This document shows positions 1 through 9,600 of a stretch of DNA of 64,000 nucleotides, one piece after another; the first letter of the stretch is position 1; every line of letters starts with the position of its first letter. The DNA lies in assembly GCF_963677155.1 (NCBI RefSeq), contig NZ_OY781884.1:1-64000 (forward strand). The letters run 5' to 3'. Position numbers and translations under genes: made by a program. The notes beneath the pieces are model-generated. The model saw only the letters and a list, made by a program, of their open reading frames with translations. It did no database searches and was not told the origin of the DNA. The stretch comes from an uncultured Draconibacterium sp. (GTDB taxonomy: Bacteria; Bacteroidota; Bacteroidia; Bacteroidales; Prolixibacteraceae).

Positions 1-1
1 A

Positions 2-826
2 CGGTTGCCTAACTACCAGTTCGGCGTGTTGAATTCGTTTGACTTTGAACGCCTGCAAGAGTTAGGTGTAACCGAAGATCGTATTGAATGGTTACCCAAC
101 CCGGTAACTTTTAATACTTCGGATAATCTGCCCGAAAAAGCAGCTGCCAAACATGCCATTTGTGAAGAGTTAAATATAGATGCTAACAAACTTTTAGTGA
201 CGTATCCGGTTCGCGTAATTCAGCGAAAAAATATTGGTGAGTTTATTTTACTTTCCATTTTATTCCGACACCGTGCAAATTTTGCGGTAACACAGCCTCC
301 ACAAAACCCGGTTGAGATTGAAATGTACAACCAGTGGATTAATTTCTGTAACGAGAATGAAATTGACATTGTGTTTGAAGCTGGCAAAAAAGTAAACTTC
401 GAAAAGTTATTACGTGGAACTGACTTCTGCATTACCACAAGTTATAAAGAAGGTTTTGGCATGGTATACCTCGAACCGTGGTTACTCGATACGCCGGTTG
501 TTGGCCGCGATATTGATTTTATTACCCGCGATTTTAAAAACGATGGTTTTAGCTTTCCCACGCTATATTATAAGTTGAATATTCCCGGAATTAAAACAGA
601 TTTCAAAGATCTGAACTTAAAAATGCAGATGGAGATCATTTCCGGTGTTATTAGCGGAAAGATAGAAAAACCCAAATTATTTGAACAAAACCCCATCTTA
701 AACACTTTGTTTAGTGACGTAAAGTCACACATAACAGAAAAAAACAAGACAATCATCAAAAACAACTATTCTTTACAGGGATATGGAATTAAACTTCAGA
801 AACGATATAAAAAAATGGTTGGATAA
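2..826 (+). CDS. Glycosyltransferase, GT4-like, 5'-truncated by window edge
   Basis: The reading frame is open to the window edge, and the first possible start (TTG at 5) is mid-domain, so the N-terminal Rossmann half is missing. What remains is the C-terminal donor-binding half of a GT-B enzyme: a strand-rich segment ending in VRVIQRKN (the usual 'R..xRKN' start of the GT4 C-domain) and a KEGFGMVYLEPW motif equivalent to the GT4 EGFGxxxxE signature that contacts the nucleotide-sugar donor. It overlaps the downstream HAD gene by 44 bp, so it belongs to the same operon. The cytoplasmic substrate is unknown. From its neighbours (GT81-like synthase, GH13_18 phosphorylase) I infer a hexosyl transfer to a small solute such as glucosylglycerate. 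The family call is firm; the substrate is a guess. Confidence 0.8.
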   Translation, partial: RLPNYQFGVLNSFDFERLQELGVTEDRIEWLPNPVTFNTSDNLPEKAAAKHAICEELNIDANKLLVTYPVRVIQRKNIGEFILLSILFRHRANFAVTQPPQNPVEIEMYNQWINFCNENEIDIVFEAGKKVNFEKLLRGTDFCITTSYKEGFGMVYLEPWLLDTPVVGRDIDFITRDFKNDGFSFPTLYYKLNIPGIKTDFKDLNLKMQMEIISGVISGKIEKPKLFEQNPILNTLFSDVKSHITEKNKTIIKNNYSLQGYGIKLQKRYKKMVG

Positions 827-1700
827 TTCAGAAAATCTGCAACCAATACCTACCACTTTTTGCCCTAATTTAAAGACCGATTCAAAAGAAAAAGTCAAAG
901 CCGTAATTTTCGATATTTACGGTACTTTGCTTATTTCATCGTCGGGAGATATTGATCAGGCATCGCTGAACAACGAGAATATGCGAACCGCGATGGAAGC
1001 CGGCGGATTCGACCTATCGGGGTGCAAGCATGAAACGTACAGCTTTCTGCTCGACCAGTTACAAGAGCAAATAAAAAAGCAACACAAAGAACTAAAAAAC
1101 CAAGGTCATCCCTACCCCGATGTCGATATTTTTAAGGTTTGGAAAGGCATGTTTGAAGTGGCTGAGAGCAAAGGATTGATAAAATTGGGTGGCAACGAAT
1201 CGTGGGCAGATGCCATAATGGTTTTCGAACTGCTGAGCAACCGTGTTTACCCCATGCCGGGGATGAAAGAAGTACTACAGGAAATAAAGAAAATGGGCAT
1301 CCCCATTGGTATTGTTTCCAACGCGCAGTTCTATACTCCTATTATCATGAATTATTTTCTGACCGGTGAATTTTCAACCGATCAACATATCGATCTTTTT
1401 GAGGAGGACCTTTCGGTGTACTCGTTCAAGGAACTACGGGCAAAACCCGATACGGCTTTGTTCAACAAATTTATTCCGGTATTGAATAGCAAATACAATA
1501 TCGAACCATCGGAAACAATATTTGTAGGCAACGACATGCTGAAAGACGTTTACACGGCCACAAAAGCAGGCTTGCGAACCGTGCTGTTTGCCGGCGACGA
1601 ACGCTCACTGCGACTGCGCGAAGACGACCCGCGCGTAAAAGGAATGTTTCCTGATTTTATTATCAACGATTTAAAACAACTTACGAAAATTATAGGATGA
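783..1700 (+). CDS. HAD-family hydrolase (putative sugar-phosphate phosphatase)
   Basis: This 305-aa cytoplasmic HAD-superfamily protein carries motif I as FDIYGTLL (Asp44 is the nucleophile), motif II IVSNAQ (about residue 180) and motif III/IV around FVGNDMLKD (about 255). The residue two after the nucleophile is Tyr, not the Asp typical of HAD phosphatases; a DxY motif is usual in haloacid dehalogenases, though some phosphatases have it. A large all-helical cap lies between motifs I and II. The ATG at 783 lies inside the preceding glycosyltransferase gene and the stop overlaps the start of the next gene by 4 bp, so translation is probably coupled. In context it may remove the phosphate from a glycosyl-3-phosphoglycerate made by the neighbouring synthase. 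That role is inferred, not visible in the sequence. Confidence 0.8.
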   Translation: MELNFRNDIKKWLDNSENLQPIPTTFCPNLKTDSKEKVKAVIFDIYGTLLISSSGDIDQASLNNENMRTAMEAGGFDLSGCKHETYSFLLDQLQEQIKKQHKELKNQGHPYPDVDIFKVWKGMFEVAESKGLIKLGGNESWADAIMVFELLSNRVYPMPGMKEVLQEIKKMGIPIGIVSNAQFYTPIIMNYFLTGEFSTDQHIDLFEEDLSVYSFKELRAKPDTALFNKFIPVLNSKYNIEPSETIFVGNDMLKDVYTATKAGLRTVLFAGDERSLRLREDDPRVKGMFPDFIINDLKQLTKIIG

Positions 1701-3148
1701 AGCTAAACGATTTAAGAATAGGAATTATCCACTCCTTAATTGGCAAAAACGATGGTGTTTCCATTGTTATCGACCAAACAGTTGAAGCCATGTCGGAGCA
1801 TATGGGCATTAATATTGGTAACTTTTTCTTTTTGGCCGCCCACTCGTCGCCGCGTTTTAATGCGCAAACAAACGATGTATTCTGGCACAAAAGCGAAGCG
1901 CACAAAAACATCTTGAATAACTTTAACAATCCTGATACGGAAGGGTTGGATGAAATGATTCATGAAAATGCGCTCTATGCTAAAAAGGTAATTCAGGAGT
2001 GGGTTGACGAAAACGATATCGACCTGATTATTGCACACAACACCTCGCATCCGTATAATTTTATTACTGCCGTAGGTTTGGGATATTATATTGAGGAATT
2101 ACGCGCTGAGGGAATTATCTGGCCGAAACTAATGGTATGGTGGCACGACTCGTATTTCGAGCGCAATATTTTTTCGAATCCCAACGAGGTTATTCAGAAA
2201 TATTTGAAATACCTGCCAGGGGTTACTTTTGTAAATTCGATTGCCTTTATTAATAAGCAACAAATCGATTTAGGAAAACGACTTTTTGAAAAACACAACG
2301 CCAGCAAACTGGAGAAATTCTTTAAACTGCGCACAACGGTGGTTCCAAATACCTGCGAAATTCCATGGAGTTGGGAAAACATTGATCCAGAAACAGATGA
2401 ACGAATTAGTCCCGCTCAAGACAATTACAACGATTCGTTTTTTAAAGACATCGGCCTTATTCAGCAAGTTGAAAGCCGTGGTTTTACAATGGACGAAACT
2501 GTAATTCTGTTGCAACATACCCGCGTTGTTCCACGAAAGAAAATCGAGTTAGCTATAGATCTGGCTTTTGAACTGGAAAAGAAATTCACCAAAAACCACA
2601 AGAAAAAATGTGTTGCCGTAATTGTTAGTGGTCACTCGGGCGACGAGCAAAACCAGTACCTCAACAATCTTTACGTGCATTACACTGAACTTTGCCAAGC
2701 ACATCCGGACAGTAATGTTGTGCTGATATTTGGCGAACACAACATCCTTTCGCACCGCGATATTATTGTAGACCGGAAGTTCTACAAATTTGCTGAAGTA
2801 CCTTCTATTGTAGCTGCTCATGGCGGAATTGGAACCTATTTCAGCGATGTGGAAGGTTTTGGCAATAACCTGCTTGAAATGATGTCGTACGGACTGCCTG
2901 CAGTTATTAACAAATACAAGGTATACAAAGAAGAAATTGAACAATATGGTTTCGATCTTCCGGCAATTGATGGTGGCGGCGTAACCGAAGAGTTGGTTGA
3001 TTCGGCGTATCGACTACTTACCGATATTCCTTACCGAAACAAAGTAGTAATACACAACCTGCAGATTTTAAAAGAAAAGCTCGATCATAAAATAATTGCA
3101 GACAAACTCGAACCGATTATAAAAAGTATGTACATGCGGGAATTATAA
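1697..3148 (+). CDS. Glycosyltransferase, GT4-like (GT-B fold)
   Basis: This is a 483-aa protein without signal peptide or membrane segment. The N-terminal domain opens with LRIGIIHSLIGKNDGVSIV, the glycine-rich acceptor/donor loop of GT4 enzymes. The C-terminal domain starts near residue 270 with LLQHTRVVPRKKIELAI and carries DVEGFGNNLLEMMSYGLPAV at about 385, the E-x7-E-like donor motif. It starts with ATG 4 bp before the end of the HAD gene. A 147-bp gap with a weak hairpin-free AT-rich stretch separates it from the GT81-like gene. Together with the truncated GT4 gene it would supply a second hexosyl transfer, for example mannose onto glucosylglycerate (known MggA/MggS chemistry in other bacteria). 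The substrate is inferred. Confidence 0.8.
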   Translation: MKLNDLRIGIIHSLIGKNDGVSIVIDQTVEAMSEHMGINIGNFFFLAAHSSPRFNAQTNDVFWHKSEAHKNILNNFNNPDTEGLDEMIHENALYAKKVIQEWVDENDIDLIIAHNTSHPYNFITAVGLGYYIEELRAEGIIWPKLMVWWHDSYFERNIFSNPNEVIQKYLKYLPGVTFVNSIAFINKQQIDLGKRLFEKHNASKLEKFFKLRTTVVPNTCEIPWSWENIDPETDERISPAQDNYNDSFFKDIGLIQQVESRGFTMDETVILLQHTRVVPRKKIELAIDLAFELEKKFTKNHKKKCVAVIVSGHSGDEQNQYLNNLYVHYTELCQAHPDSNVVLIFGEHNILSHRDIIVDRKFYKFAEVPSIVAAHGGIGTYFSDVEGFGNNLLEMMSYGLPAVINKYKVYKEEIEQYGFDLPAIDGGGVTEELVDSAYRLLTDIPYRNKVVIHNLQILKEKLDHKIIADKLEPIIKSMYMREL

Positions 3149-3295
3149 AACAATTATTCATGTTAATTATGCCATAAAAGGTATGTTTTCAAAAGACAGA
3201 CATGCCGATTAGAACAACAATTTTATTATATTTAGAATGTTGACGGTATAGCGCCGCAATTATCAGTTATTTGACAATTAAAATAATACTAGAAA

Positions 3296-4513
3296 ATGGG
3301 AGATTTTTATCAGAATGGATTTGTGGCAACGCTGCATAATTTACGTGCCAGACCTTATGAAGAGCTGGAACAAAAATTGGAACAATTTAGTAAAAAACGC
3401 CCCATTGGCTTAATCATTCCTTCCCTGTATTCAGAACTTTCGCGTCAGGCATTAAAAGATATTGTATCGATTTTAAAAGGAATACCATACGTTTCGGAGA
3501 TCGTAATTGGATTAGATCGTGCCGATGATTATGAGTACAAAAATGCGCTTGAATTCTTTTCTGAATTACCACAGCATCACCGGGTGTTATGGAATGACGG
3601 ACCACGCATGCAGGATTTTAAAAAGAAACTGGCCTCAAAAAACATTGTTACCACCGTTCCAGGAAAAGGACGAAATGTATGGTTTTGTTTTGGCTACATG
3701 ATTGCCTCGAACCGATCAGAAGCAATTGCCCTGCACGATGCTGATATTATCACCTATAACCGCGAAATGCTGGCACGACTGGTCTATCCCGTTGCCGATC
3801 CATCGTTTAACTTTAAATACTGTAAAGGCTATTATTTCAGAACCGATGATGAAAAATTACATGGCCGGGCCGTTCGGTTACTGGTTACCCCGCTGTTACG
3901 AACCTTAAAAAAATTACTTGGCCATCATACTTACCTCGAATATCTCGATAGTTTCAGGTATCCGCTTGCAGGCGAATTTTCAATGCGTGCCGACATTATT
4001 AAAACCATTCGTATTCCTTACGATTGGGGGCTTGAAATTGGAATTCTGAACGAAGTAGAACGTAACAACTCTTTTAACCGGATTTGCCAGGTTGAAATTG
4101 CCGATCGTTACGACCACAAACATCAATCGCTTTCAGCTGAGGATGCCGAAAAGGGACTTTCAAAAATGAGTCGCGATGTTTCGCGTGCAATTTTTGCCAA
4201 ACTGGCCTCTGACGGAATAACCCTATCTCCCGAGTTTTTCAGAACGCTGAAAGCGACTTATTACCGTATTGCACTGGAATTTGTTGAACTATACAAAGCC
4301 GATGCAGCAATGAACGGACTATCATACGATTTCCACAAGGAAGAGGAAGTGATCGATTTGTTTGTGAAGAATGTATATCAGTCGGGTATCGCCTTTCTTG
4401 ATAATCCCGATAACGTACCACTTATGCCTAGTTGGAAACGTGTACAAAGTGCATTCCCGGGCATATTGGAGGAGTTTCATGAGATTGTTGAAGCAGATAA
4501 CAATATCCTCTAA
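3296..4513 (+). CDS. GT81/GT2-like glucosyl-(phospho)glycerate synthase family protein
   Basis: This 405-aa GT-A-fold transferase lacks signal peptide and TM segments. Visible features are the nucleotide-binding N-terminal region LIIPSLYSE (about residue 40), the HDADI metal-binding DxD motif at about 148, and an EIGIL segment near 245 typical of glucosyl-3-phosphoglycerate and mannosylglycerate synthases (GT81, older GT2 annotations). Length fits GpgS/Ggs proteins (about 390-410 aa). Known chemistry of the family is transfer of glucose from an NDP-sugar to 3-phosphoglycerate or glycerate. Its gene lies 11 bp upstream of a GH13_18 phosphorylase, a pairing known for glucosylglycerate turnover. 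I am confident of the family and moderately so of the acceptor. Confidence 0.75.
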   Translation: MGDFYQNGFVATLHNLRARPYEELEQKLEQFSKKRPIGLIIPSLYSELSRQALKDIVSILKGIPYVSEIVIGLDRADDYEYKNALEFFSELPQHHRVLWNDGPRMQDFKKKLASKNIVTTVPGKGRNVWFCFGYMIASNRSEAIALHDADIITYNREMLARLVYPVADPSFNFKYCKGYYFRTDDEKLHGRAVRLLVTPLLRTLKKLLGHHTYLEYLDSFRYPLAGEFSMRADIIKTIRIPYDWGLEIGILNEVERNNSFNRICQVEIADRYDHKHQSLSAEDAEKGLSKMSRDVSRAIFAKLASDGITLSPEFFRTLKATYYRIALEFVELYKADAAMNGLSYDFHKEEEVIDLFVKNVYQSGIAFLDNPDNVPLMPSWKRVQSAFPGILEEFHEIVEADNNIL

Positions 4514-4524
4514 AACCTAAAAAT

Positions 4525-6222
4525 ATGATTAATCCCGATAGTTCTTTTATCAAAAAAATTGAAAATCGATTACGGTTCATCTATAAAGAAACGTATAATG
4601 AATCGATTCTTTCCGATCTGATACGCGTGATTTCGTCGTACCGGATCAATTCATCAAAAGGCCAGAAATGGAACGAAAAGGATGTGGTTCTGATCACTTA
4701 TGGCGACAGTATAAAAACAGATGATGAAGCTCCTTTGCAAACATTGCGCGCTTTTTTGAACGAAAAGCTGAACGAACAATTAACTCTTGTACATATTTTG
4801 CCATTTTCCCCATACAGCAGCGACGATGGATTTTCAGTAATCGATTTCAGAAAGGTGAATCCAGAACTTGGCAACTGGAACGATATTGAAGACCTGACAA
4901 AAGATTATGATCTAATGGCTGATTTGGTGATAAATCATGCATCGAGCAAAAGCCAGTGGTTTAAAAACTTTTTAAAGCAGCATGGAAAAGGTAAAGACTA
5001 CTTTATTACTGAAGATCCAGAAAAAGATCTTTCGCAGGTTACACGCCCAAGAAATACGCCACTATTAACCCAATATGAAACCGCAAACGGCACCAAACAT
5101 GTTTGGACCACTTTTAGTGCCGACCAGGTGGATTTGAATTTTTCGAATCCCGAACTGCTGGTTGAAATGATGGACATTTTGCTTGGATATATCGACAAAG
5201 GTGCACGGATTATTCGCCTCGATGCAATAGCATTTTTATGGAAAGAAATTGGCACAAGCTGTTTGCATTTACCAGAAACACACGAAGTGGTAAAACTAAT
5301 GCGCGATATCGCCGAATTTATTAATCCGAATACGATAATATTGACCGAAACCAATGTGCCTAACAAAGAAAACCTGAGCTATTTTGGCGATGGCGACGAA
5401 GCGCACATGGTTTACCAATTCAGCCTCCCTCCCCTGTTGCTACATGCCTTGCATACGGGTAATTCAAGTTATTTAACAACATGGGTAAAAAGCTTACCTC
5501 AGCTTGACGGAAATAAAACCTTTTTCAATTTTACTGCTTCTCACGACGGTATTGGTGTTCGTCCGCTGGAAGGACTTTTGCCCGACGACGAAAAGAACAC
5601 TTTGGTGGAAAATATGAAAGGTTTTGGCGGCATGGTAAACTACAAATCTAACCCTGACGGTAGCCAAAGTCCGTACGAATTAAACATCACCTATTTTGAT
5701 GCGCTTAAAGGCACACACAAGGGCGAAGACCTGCTACAGGCTGAACGATTTCTGGCTTCGCAGATTTGCATGATGAGTTTAGCAGGCGTTCCGGCATTTT
5801 ACATTCACAGTTTAACTGCCACGCCAAATTATTACGAGGGGGTTGAAAAAACTCAGCACAACCGCACTATAAATCGCCGCAAATGGCAGCTGGATGAGTT
5901 GAAGGATCTGCTAAATAGCGATACCCCTCAGAAAAAAGTATTTGAATCATTGCAACAACTTATTCTGCTAAGAAAAAAACAGGCGGCTTTCCATCCAAAT
6001 GCCGGCCAGGAAATTCTTGATTTTGGAACCGATTTATTTGTTTTGAAACGTGAAGCAAAAGATCAAAAAATATTGGTGATTATCAATCTCAGCAACAAAG
6101 AAAAGGAAATTGAGATTCCGAATACATTTACTTTTGATTTGATTTCGGATTCCACTATTTCTTCAAAAAAACTGAGTGCTTATCAGTGTTTGTGGCTAAC
6201 TCAAAACAGATCGAGAAAATAG
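4525..6222 (+). CDS. GH13_18 sugar phosphorylase (sucrose/glucosylglycerate phosphorylase family)
   Basis: This 565-aa alpha-amylase-superfamily enzyme of subfamily GH13_18 performs reversible phosphorolysis of an alpha-glucoside to alpha-glucose-1-phosphate. The barrel begins with the subfamily signature FSPYSSDDGFSVIDF (about 94-108). The catalytic nucleophile is Asp233 in IIRLDAIAF, the acid/base Glu275 in ILTETNVPN, and the transition-state Asp341 in TASHDGIGVRP. A C-terminal beta-domain occupies about 490-565. There is no signal peptide, so it acts in the cytosol. GH13_18 members use sucrose, sucrose-6-phosphate, glucosylglycerol or glucosylglycerate. Sitting 11 bp after a GT81-like synthase favours glucosylglycerate, but residues deciding the acceptor cannot be judged by eye. 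It closes the operon; a hairpin at 6231-6252 follows. Confidence 0.85.
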   Translation: MINPDSSFIKKIENRLRFIYKETYNESILSDLIRVISSYRINSSKGQKWNEKDVVLITYGDSIKTDDEAPLQTLRAFLNEKLNEQLTLVHILPFSPYSSDDGFSVIDFRKVNPELGNWNDIEDLTKDYDLMADLVINHASSKSQWFKNFLKQHGKGKDYFITEDPEKDLSQVTRPRNTPLLTQYETANGTKHVWTTFSADQVDLNFSNPELLVEMMDILLGYIDKGARIIRLDAIAFLWKEIGTSCLHLPETHEVVKLMRDIAEFINPNTIILTETNVPNKENLSYFGDGDEAHMVYQFSLPPLLLHALHTGNSSYLTTWVKSLPQLDGNKTFFNFTASHDGIGVRPLEGLLPDDEKNTLVENMKGFGGMVNYKSNPDGSQSPYELNITYFDALKGTHKGEDLLQAERFLASQICMMSLAGVPAFYIHSLTATPNYYEGVEKTQHNRTINRRKWQLDELKDLLNSDTPQKKVFESLQQLILLRKKQAAFHPNAGQEILDFGTDLFVLKREAKDQKILVIINLSNKEKEIEIPNTFTFDLISDSTISSKKLSAYQCLWLTQNRSRK

Positions 6223-6351
6223 CTTAAAAATGCCGATGCAAAAACATCGGCAGCAAAAACGGGATAAAAATTACAACTTTATCCTAAGTATTTAAGCGAA
6301 ATTGGAAATCTAGTTGAAGAACTGCACCTTGAGGAAGACCTAAAAACAATA
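6223..6351. other. Intergenic hairpin after phosphorylase gene
   Basis: An 8-bp perfect hairpin with arms TGCCGATG and CATCGGCA spans 6231-6252. On the + strand it is followed by A-rich rather than T-rich sequence, so it would be a poor terminator for the GH13 operon. Read on the minus strand it is followed by a T tract and could end antisense transcription. It may also simply be an mRNA 3' stabilising stem. Confidence 0.4.
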
Positions 6352-6579
6352 ATGAGCAAAGTTCCTGTTTTGCAGGAATTGGAGCCTGATTTTTTTATCG
6401 ATCAGGTTGAAGAACATAAAGGTTATTTTATTGTCTACCAACATGCTGATTTGAAAGAATTTCAACATGTAATTACACAAATTAGATACAATCGTGTTTG
6501 CAATCTTTTTGATGCTGAGCTAGGCATACTATTCAGTAGAGGCCCCCCATACATATCGTACACATTTTCTCGGGAGTAA
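6352..6579 (+). CDS. Small hypothetical protein (75 aa)
   Basis: I do not recognise this protein. The composition is protein-like (acidic N-terminus, then FIVYQHADLKEF and ITQIRYNRV) with no signal peptide or TM segment. In the same frame, coding-like sequence continues upstream of the ATG for about 30 codons (a segment containing IGNLVEELHLEEDLK) back to a stop near 6265, yet no ATG, GTG or TTG occurs there. Either the gene begins at the ATG at 6352 or a longer ancestor lost its start. It lies alone between the GH13 gene and a bidirectional terminator. Probability of being a real gene is moderate. Confidence 0.4.
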   Translation: MSKVPVLQELEPDFFIDQVEEHKGYFIVYQHADLKEFQHVITQIRYNRVCNLFDAELGILFSRGPPYISYTFSRE

Positions 6580-6640
6580 TGGATCTGGATGCAAAAATAT
6601 TTAGGTAAAGAATTTATAAAGCTTTAGAGGCAACACATTA

Positions 6641-6677
6641 AAAAAAAGCCCGGAAGTTATTCAATACCGGGCTTTTT
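6641..6677. terminator. Bidirectional rho-independent terminator
   Basis: A-tract, then GCCCGG (6648-6653), a 13-nt loop, CCGGGC (6667-6672) and a T-tract. Both flanks are suitable, so it can stop the + strand unit ending at 6579 and the minus-strand repeat-protein gene ending at 6681. Confidence 0.85.
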
Positions 6678-6680
6678 GCG

Positions 6681-9600
6681 TTATTGTAAGGACTCTATTT
6701 CCTGTAATTTTGCTTTAACCTCTGCGTCATCCGCTCTTAACTCCAAGGCTTTTCTGTAGTAGAAACGGGCCACATTATAATTCCCCGCTTCGAAAGCACT
6801 ATTGGCCGTAGTTTTAAATTTCTCAAACTGCTGCTGACTACGCCCGGCAACACGCTCTGCTACACGACGTTCAATTTCACGTAACTGTTCTTTCGGATAG
6901 TTTTCATTATCCTTTTGCGACAAGGCCCGATTGTACCAACCTCTGGCCACTGCCAGCTCATTATTTCTGAAGCTTTCATCTGCAAGATCGATAAAACGTT
7001 GATATTCCCGATCCCGTTCGCTAAGCATCATATCGCCCAGTATTCGATTAATTTCGGCAATACGCTGTGGCGGATAAGATTCTTCCGGTTTCAAATCCTG
7101 TGCTTTATAATACCAGGCTCTCGACACGTTGTACTGCTCAATGTCAAATGAACCATCGGCTTTTTTAATGATCTCATCATAAAGCGCATTCAACCCCGAC
7201 TCTTCCATAATTCGCTGTTCGTCCAACTCCTCTTCCAGTGCAGCAAGCTGTTCTCTTCTTCTCTCCAAGTCTTCAGCATTAGCTTGTTCCTGTGCCAGTT
7301 GCTGACGTTCGTTTTCACGAATTGCATCGATTTTCTGTATCTGCTCTTTTGGATATTTTTCATCAGGTTTTACACCTAAAGCAATTTCGTATTGTAAACG
7401 AGCATCATCATACGATTGTGTTCTGAAATGCCCATCAGCCACAACAATTACACTTCTGTATTTTTCGTCAATAGCTTGCTGCTCAAGAATTCTATCTATT
7501 TCTGCAATTTGCTCTTTCGGATACGTTTCTTCTGGTTTTAATGCCAACGCCTCGGTGTAATTCTCTTTTGAAGCGATGTAACTATTTGCTGAGAAAAAAC
7601 GGTCGGCCTGCATGATCAGATTTGCGTACTTACGATCCAACTCTTTCTGTGCTGCCTTCGCAGCAGCCAATTCTCGTACTACTCTGTCAATTTCATCGAT
7701 GCGTTGATGCGAATAGCTTTCATCCGGTTTTATATCCAGAGCTGCGCGGTATTCATTGCGTGATTCTTCGTAGTTCTCTGCAGAAAACAGCTCATCGGCA
7801 CGGGTAATGGCATCGTTGTAGTTTTTATCCTTCTCTGCCTGAATCGCTGCCAAACGGGCGGCTTCCGCTTCAGCCTCTTCTCTAGCCAAACGCTCTCTTG
7901 TGCTTACTATCGAGTCGATTTTTGCCAGCTGTTCATCTGGGTAGGTTTCGCCTGCCTTGGCTTGCTTTGCATTATTGTAAGCGGCAATGGCTGCCTCCCA
8001 GCCTTCGCGACGGAATTCACGGTCACCCTCTGCAACAGCTTCTTCGTAAGCTTTTTGTGCAGCTGAAAGTTGTGACAAGACAGTTCCTATTTCATCAATA
8101 CGTTGCTGCGGATATGATTCTTCCGGTTTAATATTTAATGCTGCGCGGTATTCGTTGCGTGATTCTTCGTAATTTTTAGCAGAAAACAGCTCATCGGCAC
8201 GGACAATGGCATCATTATAGTTTTTATCCTTCTCGGCCTGAATCGCTGCCAAACGGGCGGCTTCCGCCTCTGCCTCTTCTCTTGCCAAGCGCTCTCTTGT
8301 ACTTACTATTGAATCAATTTTTGCCAGCTGTTCATCTGGGTACGTTTCATCTGCTTTTGCTTGCTTTGCTGTATTGTAAGCGGCAATGGCTGCGTTCCAG
8401 CCTTCACGACGGAATTCACGGTCACCCTCTGCAACAGCTTCTTCGTAAGCTTTTTGCGCAGCGGAAAGTTGTGACAGGACAGTTCCTATTTCATCAATAC
8501 GTTGCTTTGGATAGCTTTCATCCGGTTTTATATCCAGAGCTGCGCGGTATTCGTTGCGTGATTCTTCGTAATTCTTAGCAGAAAACAGCTCATCAGCACG
8601 ACCAATGGCATCGTTGTAATTTTTATCCTTCTCGGCCTGGATCGCGGCCAAACGGGCGGCTTCCGCCTCAGCCTCTTCTCTTGCCAAGCGCTCTCTTGTG
8701 CTTACAATCGAATCGATTTTTGCCAGCTGTTCATCTGGGTACGTTTCATCTGCTTTCGCCTGTTTAGCCGTATTGTAAGCTACAATTGCTGCGTCCCAGC
8801 CTTCGCGACGAAATTCACGGTCCCCCTCTGCAACAGCTTCTTCGTAAGCTTTTTGTGCAGCGGAAAGTTGTGACAGGACAGTTCCTATTTCATCAATACG
8901 TTGCTGCGGATACGATTCTTCCGGTTTTATATCCAGAGCTGCGCGATATTCATTGCGTGATTCTTCGTAATTCTTAGCAGAAAACAGCTCATCAGCGCGG
9001 GCAATGGCATCGTTGTAATTTTTATCCTTCTCGGCCTGAATAGCTGCCAAACGGGCGACTTCCGCCTCGGCTGCTGCTTGAGCAAGACGTTCCTGCTCGG
9101 CAATTAAACCATCAATTTTATCCATCATTTCAGGAGGATAAGTCTCTTCTGGTTTAAGCTGAGCAGCTTCAGCAAATGTTGATTTCGCACCGCCATAATC
9201 TTCCCGTGCAAACAATCGATCTCCCTCTGCAATCAAATCTTTGTATTGCCTGTTCAAACGAGCTATTTCGGCTAAAGTCGAAGCAATTTCATCCAATTTA
9301 TCCTTTGGATACTGCTCCTTTGGTTTTATTTGCAAAGCTTCGGTATACTTTCCTCTGGCATCTTCGTAATTTTTCAGTGCCAGCATATTATCAGCCTGCT
9401 CAATTAACTGTGCATACTGCTCATCAACTCCCTGCTGAGCTATAATTTGGGCAATTTCAGCAATTCGCTCCTGTACATGTTTATCACCCGCTTTTAATTC
9501 ATTGGCCTTTTCATAAAGCGATTTAGCGGTAGCATAACTTTCTGCATCAAACTGTTTATCGGCCTGACTAACAAACTCGTTAAAGTTATTTAGCGTATAA

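Noticed and set aside
2194-2944. Opposite-strand frames within the glycosyltransferase gene
   Set aside because: Shadow frames of a clearly coding gene with no protein features; the same holds for similar frames elsewhere.
6231-6252. Hairpin as terminator of the solute operon
   Set aside because: On the plus strand it is followed by A-rich sequence rather than a T tract.
7685-9080. CRISPR-like interpretation of the tandem repeats
   Set aside because: The repeats are 399 bp, contiguous and in-frame within a coding gene, without spacers.
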